Assembly (NCBI GenBank): GCA_905250115.1 | Contig: CAJNOI010000009.1 | Span: 506,221-570,220 of the forward strand | Origin: Adineta steineri | Taxonomy: Eukaryota; Rotifera; Eurotatoria; Adinetida; Adinetidae | Direction of reading: 5' to 3' | DNA length: 64,000 nt | Part shown: in pieces, positions 1 to 13,219 of the stretch | How the letters are laid out: each line of letters opens with the position of its first letter | Numbering within the stretch: the first letter of the stretch is position 1 | Notes under the pieces: model-generated | Seen by the model: the letters and a program-made list of their open reading frames with translations, nothing else | What the model was told of the DNA's origin: nothing | Database searches by the model: none | Made by a program: the position numbers and the translations under genes

Positions 1-2982
1 TACAGGTTAATCGACAGCAAAAATATCACGTGAATAATACTCGATATATATTAAAAACCGTACTTTAAGTATCTTTAGGTGTTTTTTTTCTTCGGTCGTT
101 CCTTGCAACTTGACAGGTTTTGATCGTATAATGTGGAAAAATAAAAGTACATTATAAAAAAAAAGTTAAGAGTACGACATATCTTATTCATATATATAAA
201 TTGATTGTCATTTTTAAAGGAAACAACATACTAAAAGATATTGTTTGATGATCGTTACATATAAAAAAAAAGTCATTAGTTTTATTACACGCATCTCTAT
301 TCGTCTGTTATCTTATTGTCTATGGTATAAAACCATCTCGATCAATAAATATTTAATAAATGAAATAGAATAATAATTCTTCTAATATAACTCAATAAAA
401 TTAAAAATTAATATCCATCGATATATATATATATTTATTTTGAAGTGAGAAAAGAACATTAGACCTTACCTATCATAATAATGTTCTCGTTTGCAGTCAC
501 CTTCGGCGTCCGACAATAGTTAAGAAAAAAAAACATATATTCATTCGTTATTTTTTTCTTTTTTTTCCTCTTCTTAAACGTCTATAAAATTTATTTGTAT
601 ATATCATCCATTTTCTTACATGTTGACATTCATATGCTTCGCTTCAGTGGATATACAAAGCTTGTAAAGTAATTTTTCATGACAACTTATATCAAACTAG
701 TATCAAAACAACGAAAATTAACTAACAAAATGATAATAAGACTAACTTATATATTCCAATGATTGGCATACTGGAAAATAATATTTCTTTTCAGACATAT
801 ACAATTTCTTTTAACATGACATGTCAAAATAATCATACTCAGATGATTAACATCGACAAGTAATTGCGCACAGATTACCCAGATAAAAGTTAAAGTAGAT
901 TATACATTATGGTTTAGGATATAAATATACATAATAGTTAGACTAACTTTGATATGAATATAAGTCCAATATATTTTCATTAGCTAAAGAAAATGCTTAG
1001 TCATCCGTTTTTTTTCATGTAGTTTCTGTTTGATTTTATTTTATGTGACATCGACATACTGTTTTTGTCATTTGTTGTCTCGGTTAATATTCATTATATT
1101 AACAGAAAATTTTCTTTTTTTATTAAATATTAATATATATTTGTTTAATTTAATAATTTTAGTTCTATAGAAAATATTCTGATCAAAGAATGTTCTCAAT
1201 AATATAGAATTAATAGAAAATAATTAAACAGCAGTTAATTTAATATTTTATTCAATAAGGTTTCTTTTTTACGATGGTAAGTATAATAATTATTAATTTC
1301 TTCATACATAGTAATTTTAACCGCTGAGATTTTGTATTATTATTTCTTTTTATGCAAAGTATTTTCTATTGATAACGATAGAAATGATAATAATGTACTT
1401 ACATGTTTAAAACACAATTTGTGAAGATTAGAAGTTTAAATATGTAGAATAAAATCATCGAAGTTTTACGAAAGGAAGAAATATAAAAATTGATTTGACT
1501 TTTGATCATCTCAGTTTCATATTTCAATCACAAAAAAGGAATACAATGAATGCTATAGTGATGCATAATGAGTATGTCATTCAGAAACGAAAGACACTAG
1601 ATATTTTTTAAATAATTAACTTTCGAAAATCTGTTGATTAAAAAGAAATCAAAAGATTACCTTTATAGAATTTCATATATCGTTAACTTATTGAATATAA
1701 ACGAGTACTAACATTAAAAAAATATATGAAAAAGTTATTTTAAGTGTTGGACAGATTAAAGTTATAGTGCATATCTAATACTTATTAAATAATGAAATGT
1801 ATCAAATAATGATTGTTGACAATAAGCGGATACATCAAATTTACTTTCAATCATCCAAGCATAGAATCCTGATGTATCAAAATGAAATTATTGTCGAGAA
1901 TTTATCTGACATAATCAATTATCTAACCTGTTGCCATGTTACAAATTCTCCAACTGAGAAAATTGTTTGTATACAGAAGACTAAAAAAAGACAGCGAAGA
2001 GATTTTCTTCGTGAAAACAATATGCGAACTTTGATTTTAATACTATTTTAAATACTTATTCAATTTGTTAATAACCGATGATTTGTATTTCATTATCTAT
2101 CAATGGCAAATGAGCGATTAGTATACGTATAATAATTATGGTTTCTACATGCCCGAAGATGTTTATGAATGCTTTGAACTATTTTTTTTAACCTTAGATA
2201 AGATATTTAAAATATATCTGTTAATAAAATGATGAGCTAACAATCAACCCTTGACAATATTTAATTTCAAACTATTCTTCATCTCTCTTCTACATTCATA
2301 CTTCAGTTAACATTGTATTCTGATGAGACCCATGAATAAGTTTTCTTCTTAGATGTAATAACTGTCATCTGTGCAACAGTTATGGGAAGGTTGACAAAAG
2401 AAAAACAAAAAAATGTTTTCTAGACTATTCCACTTATTAAATGCATTTATTTAAGTAAATGATAAGTTGAAGTTTTGAAAAAAATATTATTTTGAACACT
2501 TTAATAAAGAGGAATATTAAATTTAAGTAATTATTTGTCGTAATTTCAACACTACAGATTTTTATCTTATGAAAACATCCGATTGATAAAGTTAAAAATA
2601 CTAAATCTGACTTTTTTATCAAATAATTATTCTAATTGCAGATATAAACTGAAATGAATTCTATTTCATTTTCATAACTAACCAATAGAAGAATTATTTG
2701 ATAGATATTTTTTTTGTTAAAAACCTTGTCGAGAATCATTTATTATTCTATAATAATCGTCTTAGAGTTACTACAACAAAAAAGGAAACTAACATATTTT
2801 CCTACATTATGTTGATTAATTCACATGACAACAGCGCGTCTCACTCATAGACTCGTCAAACATGATGCTTCCTTTTTTACAGAAAATGAAAAAGAAGCAG
2901 GCGAAGAAAAATAAAAAGAGAAAAAAGAAGTTATCATATAAACATTTCATTTATTCTTTACATCAAACACATCACATAAGTT
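1..2982. other. AT-rich non-coding stretch
   Basis: Long AT-rich sequence with homopolymer runs and many stops in all frames. The longest open frames (for example 1797-2051 on +) have no recognisable domain, no plausible splice partners and ordinary AT-rich composition. I see no gene here that I can support. Confidence 0.6.
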
Positions 2983-3996
2983 ATGTCGTCATTGACTCCA
3001 AAAGAGCTTAATCAATTATCTGAAGATACAGGTCTCAGTAAATTATCAATACAAGATTGGCATAAACGTTTTACACATGATTGTCCAAGTGGTAGTTTAT
3101 CAAAAGAACGTTATTTAAATCTTTATCGTGCATATTATCCTCGTGCACGTAATTCTGATGGTTATGCTCAAATGTTTTTTACGACATTTGATGATGATCG
3201 TGATCAAGCATTGAATTTTCGTGAATTCTTACGTATTGTTGCTATTACACAAGGTACAGATGAAAAAGCTAAACTTGAAATAGCTTTTAAAGCATATAAT
3301 CGAAATCATTTGGAAAATAATTTATCACGTAAACATTTTCGAAGTGTTATTACAACAATATTAGATCTTGTTGAAACACCTGATGATCAAGAAGAAGAAG
3401 ATGGTAGTAATAATGAAGAAAAACGTGAGAAAATTATTGAATGGACATTAAGATGTTTAGGTTTTGATGATAAAAATGAAATATCAAGAAAAGAATTTGT
3501 TCGTCGTTGTAAAGATGATGCAAATTTATATGAATTTTTATCATTTCATTGTGTACCAAAGCCAAATTGTCCCGATGGTGATTTACGAGGAAAAGATAAA
3601 TATAAAATATCAATTAAAACAGGTACGGAAGGTAAAAAATTAATAGGAAATAAATCTGGTACAAATGCAAATGTTTTTCTAATTGTACATGGTGAAACAG
3701 CAAATTCCGAATCAATACAATTGCAAAATTCACATACACATAAAGATCCATTTGAACATGGACATACGGATATATTTACACAATTCTTACCTTCATTAGG
3801 AGAAATAAAAGGTGCAACATTATGGCATACAGGTGATAAAAATCAAGGTTGGTATGTTGATAATCTTTTAATTACAAATGAAACATTAAATCAAACAACT
3901 TATTTTCCTGTACAACGTTGGCTTGATTCGGATGAATATGACAAAATGACAAAAGTTGAACTCGTTCCAGATCAACCACCCGGTTATGCTCAATAA
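2983..3996 (+). CDS. EF-hand (NCS-like) protein with C-terminal PLAT domain
   Basis: Single-exon gene, 337 residues, starting at an ATG after an AT-rich leader. The N-terminal half resembles the neuronal calcium sensor/recoverin family. Residues 33-44 (DCPSGSL...) match the degenerate first EF-hand of that family with its Cys-Pro. The second loop, 70-81, has D70, D72, D74, N78 and E81 in calcium-ligand positions. The regions near 105-117 and 161-172 look like degenerate third and fourth hands. From about residue 207 to 320 a PLAT/LH2 beta-sandwich follows: a Y-K-I-S-I-K-T-G start, GTNANVFLIVHG, a D-x-F segment, and GWYVDN then FPVQRWL. PLAT domains bind lipids or membrane proteins, so a calcium-regulated membrane-docking role is likely but inferred. 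There is no signal peptide, so it is probably cytosolic. A polyA-like AATAAA signal lies about 100 bases downstream. Confidence 0.88.
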   Translation: MSSLTPKELNQLSEDTGLSKLSIQDWHKRFTHDCPSGSLSKERYLNLYRAYYPRARNSDGYAQMFFTTFDDDRDQALNFREFLRIVAITQGTDEKAKLEIAFKAYNRNHLENNLSRKHFRSVITTILDLVETPDDQEEEDGSNNEEKREKIIEWTLRCLGFDDKNEISRKEFVRRCKDDANLYEFLSFHCVPKPNCPDGDLRGKDKYKISIKTGTEGKKLIGNKSGTNANVFLIVHGETANSESIQLQNSHTHKDPFEHGHTDIFTQFLPSLGEIKGATLWHTGDKNQGWYVDNLLITNETLNQTTYFPVQRWLDSDEYDKMTKVELVPDQPPGYAQ

Positions 3997-4679
3997 ATAA
4001 CTGAAACTCAACATTTTTTTCTATTGCTTATTGTTATGCATACATATACCGTAAACTATATATTGCTTTTGTTGTTTAAAATAAATATTCTATAAATAAA
4101 ATTTTTGATTTATCTTAGAAGACTTAAAAGATCATATAGAATAGATTTAATGTAAAAAGTTATCTGCATCAATTTAATTTCACAGTTTTGTAATAATACG
4201 TAATGATTATTTGAATATTCTATGACGATACTTGTCGCTACGTGTATGTCTCTGTTTCCTTTTTCTTCCGTGTCGGTTTGTTCGCGCATGCAACTTTTCT
4301 ATTGTTATTTATAATCGTTTTAACTTGATCATATTATTAGAGGACATAGAAATTAGAGGAAGCAATTTTTGTCTCTTGTAATAGTGATACGTTGCCTATG
4401 GTTATTTATTAATTACTCCGGAAAAAAAAGCTAATAATTCCAATTAGAAATATTTAAATCTAAACATATAGTTTCTAAACATCTTTATTATTTTCTTTTC
4501 ACAGTTTTAATATAATTTACAATGAATTGTATGAATTAAGAAAAACAAAACACATAGGATTTATTATAATCTTAATAAATTTTATCCATTAACGAATAAA
4601 AACACGTATTCGAATAGTACAGCTATCGATGACTAGAAACGCTTTTCATGATACAAACACACTTCATCAACAGTTTTTT
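3997..4679. other. intergenic, convergent 3' ends
   Basis: AT-rich spacer between the 3' end of the EF-hand/PLAT gene (+) and the 3' end of the small gene on the other strand. It contains AATAAA-type signals near 4080-4100 and nothing else I can support. Confidence 0.6.
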
Positions 4680-5068
4680 TTATTTACAATTCATAATATC
4701 ATTTTCATTTTCTTCTTTAATTGACGTTAAGGTTGTTGTTCGTTGACGTATTGAATGCATACGAAAATTTTTTATATATCCAAATTGAACACGATTTTTA
4801 TCCATTACTTTTTTTTCTTCATGAGAATACGAATTTGGTATACATCTATCAAATGATCTAGCACGACGACTAGCAGTAGGTGTATAAGTTGGTACTGCTT
4901 GATTAAAATGCCAAAGTAATTTCGATAAAACCTTTGTTAATCGTTTACCCTTTGAACTTTTCTCAACTTTCATCGATGAACTAATAAAAAAATATTTTCG
5001 AAAATTTTTATATATTATATATATGATTACACATACCATTCAAGATTTGATTTTAGTTTAAGCGACAT
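4680..5068 (-). CDS. small basic protein, two exons, function unknown
   Basis: Exons complement(5037..5068) and complement(4680..4980). The 56-nt intron starts GTATGT and ends TTATTAG, and the phase is kept across it. The product is 110 residues, starting MSLKLKSNLE and ending NDIMNCK. It is rich in Lys, Arg, Ser and Thr, has no signal peptide or membrane segment, and contains a short basic stretch (ASRRARSFDR) in the middle. I do not recognise a family. Support comes from the small bdelloid-size intron restoring the frame to an upstream ATG and from the lack of low-complexity composition. It could instead be the 3' end of a longer gene whose 5' exons I did not see. Confidence 0.5.
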
Positions 5069-7689
5069 AATGAGCGATTACATTAATCTATAAAGGATTA
5101 CTTTTTTTTTTGTAAACTGAAAGAAAGCAACGCATTTTATATAAGATTCTGATAGCGATCGCGTACAAAAACAACATTGTTTCATTCTATGAGTACCTAT
5201 TTCTTTCAAAAACACTTTGTTTACTTTTTATTCAGTACCCTTCGATACATGATTCTCTTTCTTTTTGCGCATACTTATATTACATGAAGAAGAAAGAACG
5301 TGATTGTACATGAAAACAATCTTTCCGTTGACTTTTTCGTCTGTTTTTTTTTGTTATAACATTTCTATCCTGTCTAGGTTAGAAATTTAGCTGTAGGAAA
5401 GAAAAAATGCTCAAGGTCGTTGAAATAGAGACATAAAGGAATGTTTCTTAACGTAATATTAAGTACCTGGAGAGACAAAAAAAATATACATTACTAGTTT
5501 GCTTTTAAGGTTGTCTTTAGCAACAATTTCTCTACTTATTTTGAAATTTGGACTCTAAATCACCGCACAAACAAATGGTAAAAAATGTACCCATAGAATG
5601 AAAATCATGTGATTATAATAACAGAACAGTTTCTATTGTTTATTTTTTTCCATGGTTTTGATAGAATTCATTGTAGAAAAAAAATCTATCTATTCTTCTA
5701 ATTTCTCGACATTTAAAGATAAGAATACCTGTAATTATTATACCGATAATATGATATTTTTTCTATTTCTTTATGATTTATTTGCCTGAAAAAATGTTCG
5801 TTTTTTTTTCTTTTATAAACAATTTCGAATTTTGGTTTATTTTTGTACTTATATGGTAGTTGAATTTGAGTCATAATTGTAACTTGGATGCAACAGATAA
5901 TATATGTATCACTTATATATATGAATTAATGGCATACAGGTATTAATATACGATACAAAGTAAAAGCGATTCATTTTTTTTATTACAAATAAATAAAATT
6001 TATTAATTTCGATTTTATAGAGAGATCACTTTCACTAACAATAATTCGATTAAATCTTATTCAATAAATTATAAATATATCAAATGTTTGTTTATAACAG
6101 ATACTTTATTTATATTAACAAAACAAAAATTCGAAGTGTATTAACATTTACTAGTAGTAAACGTAACAGCATTGATTGCTCGATCGGTTTGAAAGTCTTT
6201 CCAACTGTAGATGGAGTGTCTTGCGTATTATAACAAAAAAAAAGTATATGAGTTGAATCATAAACTTATCATAGATAATTTTCTCACATGTTGAAATTAA
6301 AAATTCTATGTCATAAGTTTCTGATCTTTAAATCTTCAATATTTAATAACATATTAGAAAAATTATATATTTATATTATTCATAACTACATAGATTATAT
6401 TAAAATATACATAGTTGTGCAAATATCAGTATAAAAGTGTTCGAAATAAAAAATATATACTCAAAAAAACTTATTATATCTAACGAGGGGATGGCCTATA
6501 AAATTCTTATCCAACAGGATCTAGAATTTTGTATATTTAAGCTCCATCAACCAATCCATCAATTATGAGGCAATAAAATAATGCTAAAGATTCTATTTCT
6601 TCGGCAGAATTTTAGTTCTATCGTTGAACTTTAATATATTTATATGTTCAAGAACTTCGTGAACTTTGGATATTTTCATTTCTTTTTCATTTTATATAGA
6701 TTGAAGATAAAATTTTATTTTTAAACAAGAATTTAATAAATTTTGAACGTTAGGAGAGGATTGATTTTAATATTTACAATTTAAATGATATATTGTTTTT
6801 GATTAAATTTATTTATTTTAGACGTTGAAATATAAACCATAAATAGTTCATATTATCTTAATGGAGATGCTAGATCAGAAACGATTAAACTCGATATCAA
6901 ATCAGCTCTTTAAATATTGCATTCAGTTAGTTCTATGAGAACACTATGATGTTCTGCATATGTCTTATTATTACGATCCCTCTATGTAAAAAGTAGTTTT
7001 GGATGCGTATTTTCAGCTGAGTATTAAGCGTTGCTTCAACTAGCCTTCGCATCTATATGATGTATGATAGCAGTCTGATATCGTTTTATGAATAATAAGT
7101 AATATATTACTCACTGTTCTTTTGTGTATGTTTAGTTGTTTTCTAACATTAAATTGTTATTCATATTTCGTTATCTATTGTAGAATTACATAAATCTACA
7201 AAACCAGCATTATCTTTATTGAAAACTAGTATATTACATTAAAAAAATTAAAAATATAAGTTTTATGACTGTATACAACGTAATATATTGAACACTGTTC
7301 TTTGACTATTACAGAGAAAAATGATAACAATTGTATAAGATCGTACGCAAATAAAATATTGAGAACATTGATAATGAAAATTATTATTTAAATTATATTT
7401 AATTTCTCAATCAATAGATCATAAAGTGTAAAGTACTATTCAATACCTGTTTTGCCAGGTATCTGTTTTTCTTCTTGAAAGAGGAAAGAATTCTTTACTA
7501 TTTGTATTATAAACGATGCTTATCGGAAATTAATATTTGTTTAAAAATAAGAATCAAGGTTATAAACGCACTAACTGTTTGTTATTTTTTTATTACGTAT
7601 GTTCTAGTTTTATCCCGAGTATTTCTTAACTTCATTTTTGACTACTTCTTCATAATAAAAATAAAAGAGTCAGTAACAAAATAAATGAA
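5069..7689. other. AT-rich spacer with one possible minus-strand exon
   Basis: Mostly AT-rich sequence without a convincing gene. On the minus strand at about 6141-6218 a short frame reads like protein (…IYSWKDFQTDRAINAV…) and ends in a stop, preceded by a possible acceptor. It may be an orphan terminal exon, but no matching upstream exon was found. The rest shows nothing I can support. Confidence 0.35.
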
Positions 7690-10261
7690 ATGTCGAAGAA
7701 ATTGTTAAATAAAAAATTTTATCTTGAGCTTGTCTTTTTGCTGATAGTTGATGTAACATCATCAAGTAAGTGTTCTATATGATTGTTTTCTTCCTCAGAA
7801 GTTCTTTTACTTCGCTCTAATATCAAGAGAATCTCTTATAGTCTAAAATTATATAATTATAATATGAAGAAACGTAAATAGTTATATTAATTTTTGACTT
7901 CATGAAAGAATAAAATGGTATAACGCATATTTACAACTAATAACCTAGAAATTAGCGACTGAATTTACTTACAATGAGTCGGTCAAGTGATAATACTTGT
8001 TTCAACACTTTCGATTTAACCTATCATGAGAGAATCCGAATTCAGAATTACTAACCGTAGTAGAATCTATGTCAGAATATCTCACTATAAAAGTGAAGGT
8101 GAAGACAAACATTAACATGAAAATATAATATTATAATATAGAGTTGAGTCGAATTTTGTAGACAATGATGAATACTTGTATGAGTTTATTTATCTTTTGT
8201 AGCTATTTCATTTAACCAGCCCAAATTTTGTCCTCTTGGGACTTGGGAAGCAAATGGGACAATTTTTGCAAACAGTACTTTGCTTGGACAGAATTCATAT
8301 GATATATTTATTGTTACTAATAACACCATATATGCAACAAGTCTCTCGAATAAACAAGTCCTTGTTTGGCTAGAAGGAAGTTCTATTCCGATTAGAATTA
8401 TCAAAAATTTAACACTACCTGTTGCTCTTTTTGTGACAAATAACGAAGATATTTATGTCAATGGTGGTATAGATAATAAACGTATTGACAAATGGTCTCT
8501 AAACTCAACGATTGCTGTTCCCGTTATGTATTCTAATGAAATATGCTATAGATTATTTATTGATCAAAACGATAATCTTTACTGTTCTAGTTCTAACCAA
8601 AATATTGTTCTAATGGTTCCACTTGACAATAGTACTAACACAACAGTGATAGTTGCTGGAAACACAACTTGTGGGCCATCAGCAAACACACTTTGTACAC
8701 CTTTTGGAATATTTATTGATTCGAACTTTGATTTATATGTAGCAGATTCTGCCAATCACAGAGTTCAGCTCTTTAGATCTGGACAAATGAATGCGATGAC
8801 AGTGACTGTTAATGGAACCTCAAACGGTATTTTATTGTCTTACCCAACAAGTGTTATGATTGATGGTAATGGATATTTATATATTGCCGATCTAGGAAAT
8901 AGAATTATTCGCTCTGGGCCAGATGGTTATAATTGCGTGATTGGATGTATAGGGACAAGTGGATTAGCTTCTAGTCAGCTTAATCAACCATACAAACTTG
9001 CTTTTGATAGCCATGGCAATATATTTGTTTTGGATGTTGGGAGTAGTCTCATTCAGAAATTTATGTTGGCAACAAATTCTTGTAGTAAGTTCAATAGATT
9101 ATTACCGATAGTAATTTAGAATAACTGAAAAGAAACACAGGTATGTAAGTACTTCGAGTTACTTATGTCAAATTTATTTAACTTCAAAATTCTATGCTAC
9201 ATGCTCTTGACATCTTATTTCGTAAGCTTGTATGATTAGATTACATACAAACTAACTTTTGTATTTATCAGAAACTTCTATTATCGTACTTGTAATAAGC
9301 AATTCAATAGTTAAGAAACTAAAAAATTTATTACATAGCTTTACTCAGTGAAATACTTGATGTTATTTATACAGAAAATTACTCAAAGCAAGTTTAAATA
9401 GACGATATTTCGAATCCTTCTTTTTAGAATCAACTACTATGATGACATCGAGTCAAATAATTGATACTACAGTTATCAATGGTATTGTTTTCTTGCTATT
9501 TGTATCTAGTTGTTCCATTCTATATTTCTCTTTCTAGTTCGCACGTCAATATCTTATTTTTCTCCATTATCATGTTCTAATACAGCATATATTGGTCTTA
9601 ATTGTAGTATCTCTAGTAATCTATGTGATATGCTTCAACCATGTCAAAATAATGGTACTTGTAATAACACTAATCAGAACTCTCTTGGTTATATTTGTTC
9701 ATGCCCATTGCATTTCAATGGTACTTATTGTCAATTTGATGATCGACCGTGTAAACCAAATACTTGTATCAATAATGGTAAATATTTCCTCTTTATTAAT
9801 ACATATAGAAAATTATTAAACGTACTTATTTTTTTTTTGCTTTAGGTATATGCATCGAAATGCCAAATATAACATTTATGTGCAAATGCGCAAACGGATG
9901 GAAAGGTGATCGTTGTGAAATAAAGATTAATTATTGTGCAAATATAACCTGTCTGAATAATGGTGTTTGCCGATCATTATTGACTACATATAAATGTGAA
10001 TGTCTGGGACAAAGTTATTCTGGAAAATATTGTGAAAAATCAACAAATAGTCTAGTTGTTCGTAAAGTAATTTCAAAATCATTCGGATATATAGTAATTA
10101 TTGCTTTGATAGCCGTTGTTGTATTTATTATGACGTTAGATATATTAAAATATTTTTTTGGTATTGATCCAGTACGTAAATACTGGAGAAAACTGAAACG
10201 AAAGAAAAAAATTAAAAAGTCTAATCCTCAAGTGATAAGACGATTTACATATGTGAATTAA
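7690..10261 (+). CDS. NHL-repeat / EGF-repeat single-pass membrane protein
   Basis: Five exons: 7690..7765, 8203..9084, 9428..9481, 9538..9777, 9846..10261. All junctions are GT..AG with matching phases, giving 555 residues. Exon 1 encodes a hydrophobic signal peptide (YLELVFLLIVDVTSS). Exon 2 encodes NHL-type beta-propeller repeats (for example DLYVADSANHRVQLF, YLYIADLGNRIIRSG, NIFVLDVGSSLIQKF). Exon 3 is a short Ser/Thr linker. Exons 4-5 encode three EGF-like modules with the usual CxxNGxC and CxC...C spacing. A transmembrane helix follows (IVIIALIAVVVFIM), then a short Lys/Arg-rich cytoplasmic tail. NHL-EGF-TM proteins are a large family in bdelloids; they are probably cell-surface adhesion or recognition proteins, but ligands are unknown. 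The first intron (437 nt) and second (343 nt) are long compared with the other two (56 and 68 nt). Confidence 0.88.
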
Positions 10262-11150
10262 ACATTATAATTTCAAGTGCCATTTTTGATTGTCCAAAAA
10301 ATAATTATTTAAAATATCGATTTAATATATATGTATCATTTTAAAATAAATTATTCATGAAAGAAAGAATTATAATAGAGTAAATATGATATTAATTATG
10401 TTAACAATTCCTAAAAGACAAGAATGAGGACTAATTATAGAATATACCATGCCTATTAAAGTTACAGTTGCATCCTTGTAGCTATTGAAAACGACTTACA
10501 TACAGATCATTTGAATACAGACAAGTTGTTTACTACTGAAAAAAATTGTATCGTCAAAAAATAATTGCAATTTATCCTTACTATATATGTATTACAAGTA
10601 CATAATGATGAAAGCTTCTAGTTTTCTTTACGATAAAGATTTCTATGATTGTATCAGCAGAATAATTTGAGTGAAAAATGTCGATGTAACTGTTTACTTG
10701 ATAAAAAAGTATTTTATCGATCACGTGAGAAATTTCTAAAGAGCTAAATATCACATGATAAATACATAAATTTACTAATACGAAACAAGCCATGTCTTAC
10801 CAGGAATATTATTTTATTAATGAATACAGTGAAGTATCTAGGTAGTTACATATTTATCAAGAGTATTACTCATAACTAAAATAAAGAATATTTTTTCTCT
10901 ACTAAGAATTTATCAATATGATAATTAATACGCTATTAGTAATAAAAGAAATTGTTTTTTTTTTTTTTTTTTTATTTGCATAATAACTGCGATCATACGA
11001 TCCTAACAGTACGATCATAAAGAAATTGTTTAAATTACATATTTATTTATTTTTTAAATAAAAATAATCAAGTACATATGGAATGTGAAAATCACCGTTT
11101 ATTATATTTATCTGACATAAAAAAAAACATTTTCAAAGAAATTAAGCTTC
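10262..11150. other. AT-rich spacer
   Basis: No supportable gene. Contains a poly-T run near 10954-10973 and short open frames without recognisable content. Confidence 0.6.
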
Positions 11151-11474
11151 TTAAACCATATCTATTTGACGATTTTTCGCTTGTTTTCGTATCGTTTTTG
11201 CTAGAACTGTAAATGCATTCTTTAAGCCATCTCCTGTTAATGCACAACTAGGAATAATATTAAATGTTCAATGATACCATTGATTTAAATCAAGTTTTTC
11301 TATTAAAATATCAGATGATAATGCACCAGTACAATCTTGTTTATTAGCAATAATAATTAATGGAACATTTTTCATCGTGTCACGATGAAAAATTCCTTTT
11401 GATTCAGCTTTGGAAAGAGAACATGAAAAATGAAGTTCTGCTAAGAATTCTACTTCTTCAGTATAATTTTGCAT
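11151..11474 (-). pseudogene. ARF/ARL-like small GTPase pseudogene
   Basis: On the minus strand the frame encodes the C-terminal half of an ARF-family GTPase. It has the G4 motif in MKNVPLIIIANKQDCTGAL (NKQD) and, further on, the G5 region SCALTGDGLKNAF. Between the two an in-frame TGA follows NQWYH at about 11265-11267. The reading then continues in the same frame to a TAA at 11151-11153 with the normal ARF-like ending. The N-terminal half with the P-loop (GxxxxGK) and the WDxGG switch region is missing upstream. One premature stop plus loss of the nucleotide-binding N-terminus point to a dead copy, perhaps a truncated retrocopy or duplicate. It is unlikely to make a working GTPase. Confidence 0.7.
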
Positions 11475-12195
11475 AAGTTACAAAACTCTCAATTCTGTTG
11501 AGTAAGAATTTTGTAATTGCTGACCTAATTTTGATATTGATTAATTTGACAATGAATATGAAGTTTAAGTAATATAGACTTAAATCTCTATATAAACGAC
11601 AATGAAATCAATAAATTTACAAAAATCAATGCTTGCAGCAACTCTAAAAAGAATTGTTCAAATCTTGTTTTACACTTTGATCATACAACTCATCTTATTT
11701 CGATTATTATATATTCTACAAAGATGTTTCATTTTTTCTATTTGATGTTGCAACCTGGCGAAAATATAATTATAATTGAAGTCAAAATTAATCTCTCTAT
11801 CACAAAAAAGAATAACATAAATTCCATGCATTTCTCATTATATCATAGACATAGCATTCATCGTAACTATGATTTCGCTTTACAGCAATACAATTTGAAA
11901 ACTTTAGACGGAATATTTTCAAATATCAAAAATATTCGTTTTTAATTCTTTATTCAAACAGAAGTCAAAGAAAAGAAACCTTGAAGTGAAAATCAACATT
12001 AAAAAAATCAACAGTCAGGAGAAGGTAGATAATCAAAAGAAAAGAGACCTCAAAAACAAAAATCGACAACTAAAGACAACAAAAAAAGATCATTTTTTGA
12101 GAACTTTATGTTCTTCAGCAAGCTTTATTGTCTTCTGAGGATAAACCGATGCTTTAATCTACGCATATTAACATCAATTTCAGCTCGAGTCTTAC
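11475..12195. other. spacer without supportable gene
   Basis: AT-rich; short open frames only. Nothing further recognised. Confidence 0.55.
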
Positions 12196-12330
12196 CCAGG
12201 TCGAACAATCCGGCCCGGAAACGGTATGCTTCCTGCTGGTTTCAGCCGGAAATTCACGGAATACTGCTTCAGTATTCACCGTCCTGAGTTACAGTCTTTA
12301 TCTGCATTGTACAGTAATTGGTCCAATTGA
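12196..12330 (+). repeat. dispersed repeat, copy 1 (GC-richer segment)
   Basis: A patch of clearly higher GC than its surroundings begins CCAGGTCGAACAATCCGGC. The same 25-bp end occurs in reverse orientation at 34351-34375 with one mismatch, and both copies carry AATTGGTCC further inside. A small hairpin GAATACTG-CTT-CAGTATTC lies at about 12258-12276. No coding capacity of its own is visible, so it is probably a short non-autonomous mobile element. Confidence 0.5.
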
Positions 12331-12522
12331 GTTTGAGATGGTGGTTGATGACAGATTTGATTTATGATTATTTCTGAAACAAAAGGAAATCTTTAAATTA
12401 ATTCAAATTTTATGGTATATTTTCAATATACTAATGTTTTTCCATGTTATAGAGCGTCGAATACTTTTTGCAATGTCCACAAATAGTTTTTCAGCGTGAG
12501 TCATTTTTTGATTGAATGTCAT
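12276..12522 (-). pseudogene. two-exon mini-gene or fragment, copy A
   Basis: Exons complement(12465..12522) and complement(12276..12373) join in phase (donor GTATTC, acceptor TTTCAG) to a 51-residue frame starting MTFNQKMTHAEKLF and containing INQICHQPPSQTQ. A diverged copy of both exons lies upstream at 13220-13435, which is why I think this was once coding. It may be the 3' part of a larger gene or a small peptide gene. The 3' exon runs into the GC-richer dispersed repeat, so the end may not be original. Family not recognised. Confidence 0.35.
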
Positions 12523-12659
12523 ATAATTATCTATTTAATTAAAAATACGAGACAAGTTGAATTTGTGTTTTGGGTTTTTATCTCAACGAGAGAGAAATTT
12601 ATTTTTTAACTATAATACGAACGAACGAATGAACATTAACATGAAATACTAGAAAATGA

Positions 12660-13219
12660 TATGGATATATCTTTCATAGACCATATTGTCATATGTGTTA
12701 ATATAAAGAAAACAATGATAATAATCGTCGCTGGGTCAGGCAATAACATCGGTTATTTTACTTCCTACATATAATTACTTTATGATGTAAATGTCGAATT
12801 CTATTCATTTCTCTTGTCTAAGATAAACATCAACAGAACGAAAAAAACATTATGAGTTTCTTAAACATATTACCCTATTAGAGAACATAAATCGATGTTC
12901 GACCTGATTGAGATGAAGTAAAGTAAACATAAAAAATATGAAACAAGTTCAGCGTTATCTTTGCGAATATATTTTGCATCTATTTGTTTTTTATTACTTC
13001 TGATTGGCTCATTTCGATAGGCATATATATAACATAAACTAACTCTGAGGATGTGAGAGTGGGTGCGGGTGTATGAGTAGATGTTCAATATTCATTACAT
13101 ATCCACCCAGTGGTAATGAGAAGACAAATTGCCTGCACATTGCAAGTAAATTGCAACTGTCAACGAAAGGTAGCTGTCAGCAAAACGGCGTTGACTAACT
13201 GATTGTCGTCAAAGTGTAC
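12660..13219. other. spacer between duplicated copies
   Basis: No gene supported. At 13050-13080 there is a single half of the GTG-rich motif (GAGTGGGTGCGGGTG) seen elsewhere as an inverted repeat. Confidence 0.5.

Noticed and set aside
1797-2051. 84-codon plus-strand frame
   Set aside because: No domain, signal or splice context; its ending drifts into AT-rich low-complexity codons. Likely chance.
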